DNA of 8,224 bases, taken from Gemmobacter sp. (GTDB lineage: Bacteria; Pseudomonadota; Alphaproteobacteria; Rhodobacterales; Rhodobacteraceae). Where the stretch lies: assembly GCA_030656535.1 (NCBI GenBank), contig JAUSPL010000435.1, forward strand, positions 1-8,224, given 5' to 3'. Of this stretch, positions 6,317 to 8,224 are shown piece after piece. The notes beneath the pieces are model-generated. The model did no database searches. It was not told the DNA's origin and was given only the letters and a program-made list of their open reading frames with translations. The position numbers and the translations under genes are program-made. Position 1 is the stretch's first letter, and each line of letters starts with the position of its first letter.

Positions 6317-6565
6317 ATGTTCCAGATCCCATTCGACCAGCTTTGCGAGCTGTTCGGCTACCAGCCAAAGATCCGTCCCCTGTCCAGCAGCGAGGTTGCC
6401 GAGTTGTTCGGCATCCATCCCGTGACCATCGATCAATGGCGCGTCCGCGGGGATGGACCCCGCTACTTCAGCCCGAAAGGCACCCGCCGCGTCTGGTATG
6501 CGGAGCGGGATGTGCTGGCTTGGATGGCAGCGGGTGAGAGGCAAAGCACCAGCGAAGCCGCCTGA
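6317..6565 (+). CDS. AlpA/excisionase-like helix-turn-helix protein
   Basis: An 82-residue protein that is essentially one MerR-like winged HTH domain of the excisionase/AlpA type. The helix pair SSSEVAELFGIHPVTIDQW lies at 23-41, the wing RVRGDGPRYFSPKG at 42-55, and the closing RRVWYAERDVLAWM at 57-70. Proteins of this type bind attachment-site DNA as recombination directionality factors or activate early genes of P4-like elements and Gram-negative PICIs. The ATG at 6317 is preferred, since the frame opens only four codons earlier at a TTG (6305). No strong Shine-Dalgarno site is seen for either. It leads the rightward genes, 156 bp before the primase-helicase gene. That gap shows no gene and carries a GTCGCA tandem repeat near 6630. 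The role in excision or activation is inferred from the family and the neighbours. Confidence 0.85.
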   Translation: MFQIPFDQLCELFGYQPKIRPLSSSEVAELFGIHPVTIDQWRVRGDGPRYFSPKGTRRVWYAERDVLAWMAAGERQSTSEAA

Positions 6566-6721
6566 CCCGCAAATACTTCATATGGCGCGGGGCAGGTGAA
6601 TTTGGAATGCGTCTGCCGGGTTAGCACCAGTCGCAGTCGCAGCATCTAGCCCCATCATAGCGCTTTCAAGAATAACGGCGAGCTGTGCCACCAGCCCGCC
6701 GCCAGATAGAAAGTCTCTCTC

Positions 6722-8224
6722 ATGGATACCCCCACTATGCAGAACCTCGCGGAAGGTCCGCAAGCGAACAATTTGCCAACCTTCGCCGTGATGGCGACCA
6801 CCCGACGCTGGCTCCTGTGGCGGTCAGTTCCGCAGCCGGGGAAAAAGCCCCTCAAGGTGCCCTACTACCTTAGCGGCAGTCAGCGAGGCACCACGGACAC
6901 CGACAGCGACCGCGCATTGCTTGCGCGCTACCACGAGGCCAAAGACGTTCTTGCTGGAAAAGGCGACGACTGGGGCTTGGCGTTTGCGCTTGGCCCGGAT
7001 GGCACAGGCCACCACTGGCAGGGCATCGACTTTGACGATGTGCAAGAGAACCGGCTTGCCGACTTGGCGAACACGGCAGCCGGGTATGTCGAAATGAGTC
7101 CCAGCGGCCAAGGTGCCCACGCTATCGGGTATGGCAGGCACTTCGCCGCCCTCGGGTCCAATGCAACGGGAATCGAGGCCTATGCTGCCGGGAGGTTCTT
7201 CACCGTCACTGAAAACCTGATCCGGGATGGCGGGGTGGTTTGTCTTGCCGCGCATGTGGAACAGCAGCTTGCACCACGTCACGGAGCAGCACGAGCGACC
7301 ACCGCCACAGCCAGCGCAGTCGAGGTTGAGCAGGTGGACCCCAAGACGGTTAGCGAACTGCGCTCAGCCCTCATGCATATGCGCGCGGACGATTATCATG
7401 TCTGGATTCGCATGGGTCTGGCGCTGCGCGTGTTGGGCGACACCGGGCGCGGGCTTTGGCTGCACTGGTCCGCCACCTCGGACAAGTTCGACCCGAAGCA
7501 GGCCGCAAAGAAATGGGACGGCTTTGCGCCGAGCGGAACGGGCTTTCAGGCGGTGTTCGCGGAGGCGCAGAAGGCGGGCTGGATCAACCCTGCCAGCAAG
7601 GGTGCCCAAATCAGCGTGACACCAAATTCAACCGAATCCTTGGGACAGTGGCAGTTGACGGGGCGGTCACTGGCCGGTGTTACGATGCGAGCCATCGAAT
7701 GGCTTTGGCTCGGGTGGATTCCCAAGGGCTACATTACAATTTTTGCAGGTGAGACCGGCGCAGGCAAGTCTACGGTCCTTGCGGACATTGCCGCCCGCGT
7801 TACGACCGGCGCACCGTGGCCGGGGCCGATTGGCATTCCCGGCGAACGGCGCGAGCCCGGGCGAGTGCTGTGGCTTGGAAGCGAGGATGGCATTGAAGAG
7901 ATGACCGTTCCCCGGCTTGCGGCTTGCAACGCGGACCTGAACAACGTGATCGAGATTCAAGGCGCGGTCCAGCAGGGGAAGCGGAACACCTTCTCGATGC
8001 AGGATGACATTGAAGCTGTCGGTCAATGGTTGACACTCGCGCGTCAAGAGAACCGCCCGTTCGCTATGCTGGTCATCGACCCCGTGACCAGTTACCTGCC
8101 GGGGCAGAAGTTGCGGAAGGTGGACATGAACGATGCCGGGCAACTGCGCACCATTCTGGAACCGTGGCTGATCCTCGCCCAGGAGCACAATATCGCAATC
8201 GTCTGCGTCACCCACTTCGGCAAG
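6722..8224 (+). CDS. Primase-polymerase / RepA-like AAA helicase fusion, 3' end outside window
   Basis: The open frame runs from ATG 6722 (in-frame TAG at 6707 upstream) through codon 501 at the window edge. Residues 24-165 look like an archaeo-eukaryotic primase (AEP) domain: RRWLLWR and GKKPLKVPYY at its start, catalytic acidic motif GIDFDD (101-106), SPSGQGAH (126-133) for the sxH motif, and GIEAYAAGRFFTVT (150-163) for the third motif. Residues 210-290 match a PriCT-2-type domain (DDYHVWIRMGLAL, LWLHWSATSDKFD, FAEAQKAGW). From 335 comes a RecA-like RepA/AAA_25 ATPase with Walker A GETGAGKST (343-351), Walker B MLVIDP (449-454) and VTHFGK (496-501). It probably primes and unwinds element DNA for replication. 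The Shine-Dalgarno site is weak. ATG 6791, just before the domain, is an alternative start. The C-terminal end of the ATPase is not in the window. Confidence 0.92.
   Translation, partial: MDTPTMQNLAEGPQANNLPTFAVMATTRRWLLWRSVPQPGKKPLKVPYYLSGSQRGTTDTDSDRALLARYHEAKDVLAGKGDDWGLAFALGPDGTGHHWQGIDFDDVQENRLADLANTAAGYVEMSPSGQGAHAIGYGRHFAALGSNATGIEAYAAGRFFTVTENLIRDGGVVCLAAHVEQQLAPRHGAARATTATASAVEVEQVDPKTVSELRSALMHMRADDYHVWIRMGLALRVLGDTGRGLWLHWSATSDKFDPKQAAKKWDGFAPSGTGFQAVFAEAQKAGWINPASKGAQISVTPNSTESLGQWQLTGRSLAGVTMRAIEWLWLGWIPKGYITIFAGETGAGKSTVLADIAARVTTGAPWPGPIGIPGERREPGRVLWLGSEDGIEEMTVPRLAACNADLNNVIEIQGAVQQGKRNTFSMQDDIEAVGQWLTLARQENRPFAMLVIDPVTSYLPGQKLRKVDMNDAGQLRTILEPWLILAQEHNIAIVCVTHFGK

Larger units (their letters stand above)
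3777..8224. mobile_element. Left portion of a tRNA-Pro-integrated element, phage-satellite-like
   Basis: The element runs from the truncated tRNA-Pro to beyond the window end. In order it holds an integrase (frame-broken), an uncharacterised minus-strand protein, a hairpin-rich control region, an AlpA/excisionase-like HTH protein and a primase-polymerase/AAA helicase. Integrase, AlpA-like regulator and primase-helicase at a tRNA are the leading module of Gram-negative phage-inducible chromosomal islands and P4-like satellites. No capsid, tail, terminase or conjugation gene is visible, but the right part is missing, so a small prophage or integrative plasmid is not excluded. Confidence 0.75.

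Noticed and set aside
6185..6544. 119-codon minus-strand frame over the AlpA-like gene
   Set aside because: The opposite strand encodes an unmistakable winged HTH protein; this frame has no motif or start signal.
6824..8215. Long minus-strand frames opposite the primase-helicase gene
   Set aside because: They are shadows of a plus-strand gene with clear AEP and Walker motifs, and they show no domain of their own.

Overview
The window looks like a piece of a high-GC alphaproteobacterial chromosome, most likely Rhodobacterales. This rests on general sequence character (GC-rich codon use, a tRNA-Pro(CGG) remnant, the style of the metabolic cluster) and not on a database match. It has two parts that meet at about position 3777.

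Left part, 1-3776, is host chromosome. Two genes on the minus strand form a translationally coupled pair: a HAD-superfamily hydrolase of the haloacid-dehalogenase type (1322-2032), then an FAD-dependent DAO-type amine/amino-acid oxidoreductase (24-1325). Their stop and start codons overlap by 4 bases. A LysR-family regulator (2133-3077) is transcribed divergently from a 100-bp gap and is the obvious candidate regulator of the pair. Bases 3078-3776 hold no gene I can support, but contain a perfect 16-bp palindrome and a strong intrinsic terminator pointing right.

Right part, 3777 to the window end, is the left portion of an integrated mobile element. Its edge is the 3' portion of a tRNA-Pro(CGG) gene (minus strand, 3777-3821). 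The match stops exactly at the 5' edge of the anticodon loop, which makes it an attachment site. The intact tRNA should lie at the unseen far end. Next come short phased CTAA repeats, a tyrosine integrase (3980-5258) with a complete catalytic domain but a frame break near its N-terminus, a convergent uncharacterised 188-residue protein (5280-5846, minus), a 470-bp hairpin-rich divergent control region, an AlpA/excisionase-type HTH protein (6317-6565), and the first 501 codons of a primase-polymerase/AAA helicase fusion (6722 to beyond 8224).

The order integrase - AlpA-like regulator - primase/helicase at a tRNA gene resembles Gram-negative phage satellites (PICI/P4-like elements) or a small integrative replicon. 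In the inferred scheme the integrase inserts and excises, the AlpA-like protein acts as excisionase or activator, and the primase-helicase starts replication after excision. The frame break suggests this copy may be unable to move by itself. Cargo, packaging functions and the right attachment site would lie beyond the window.
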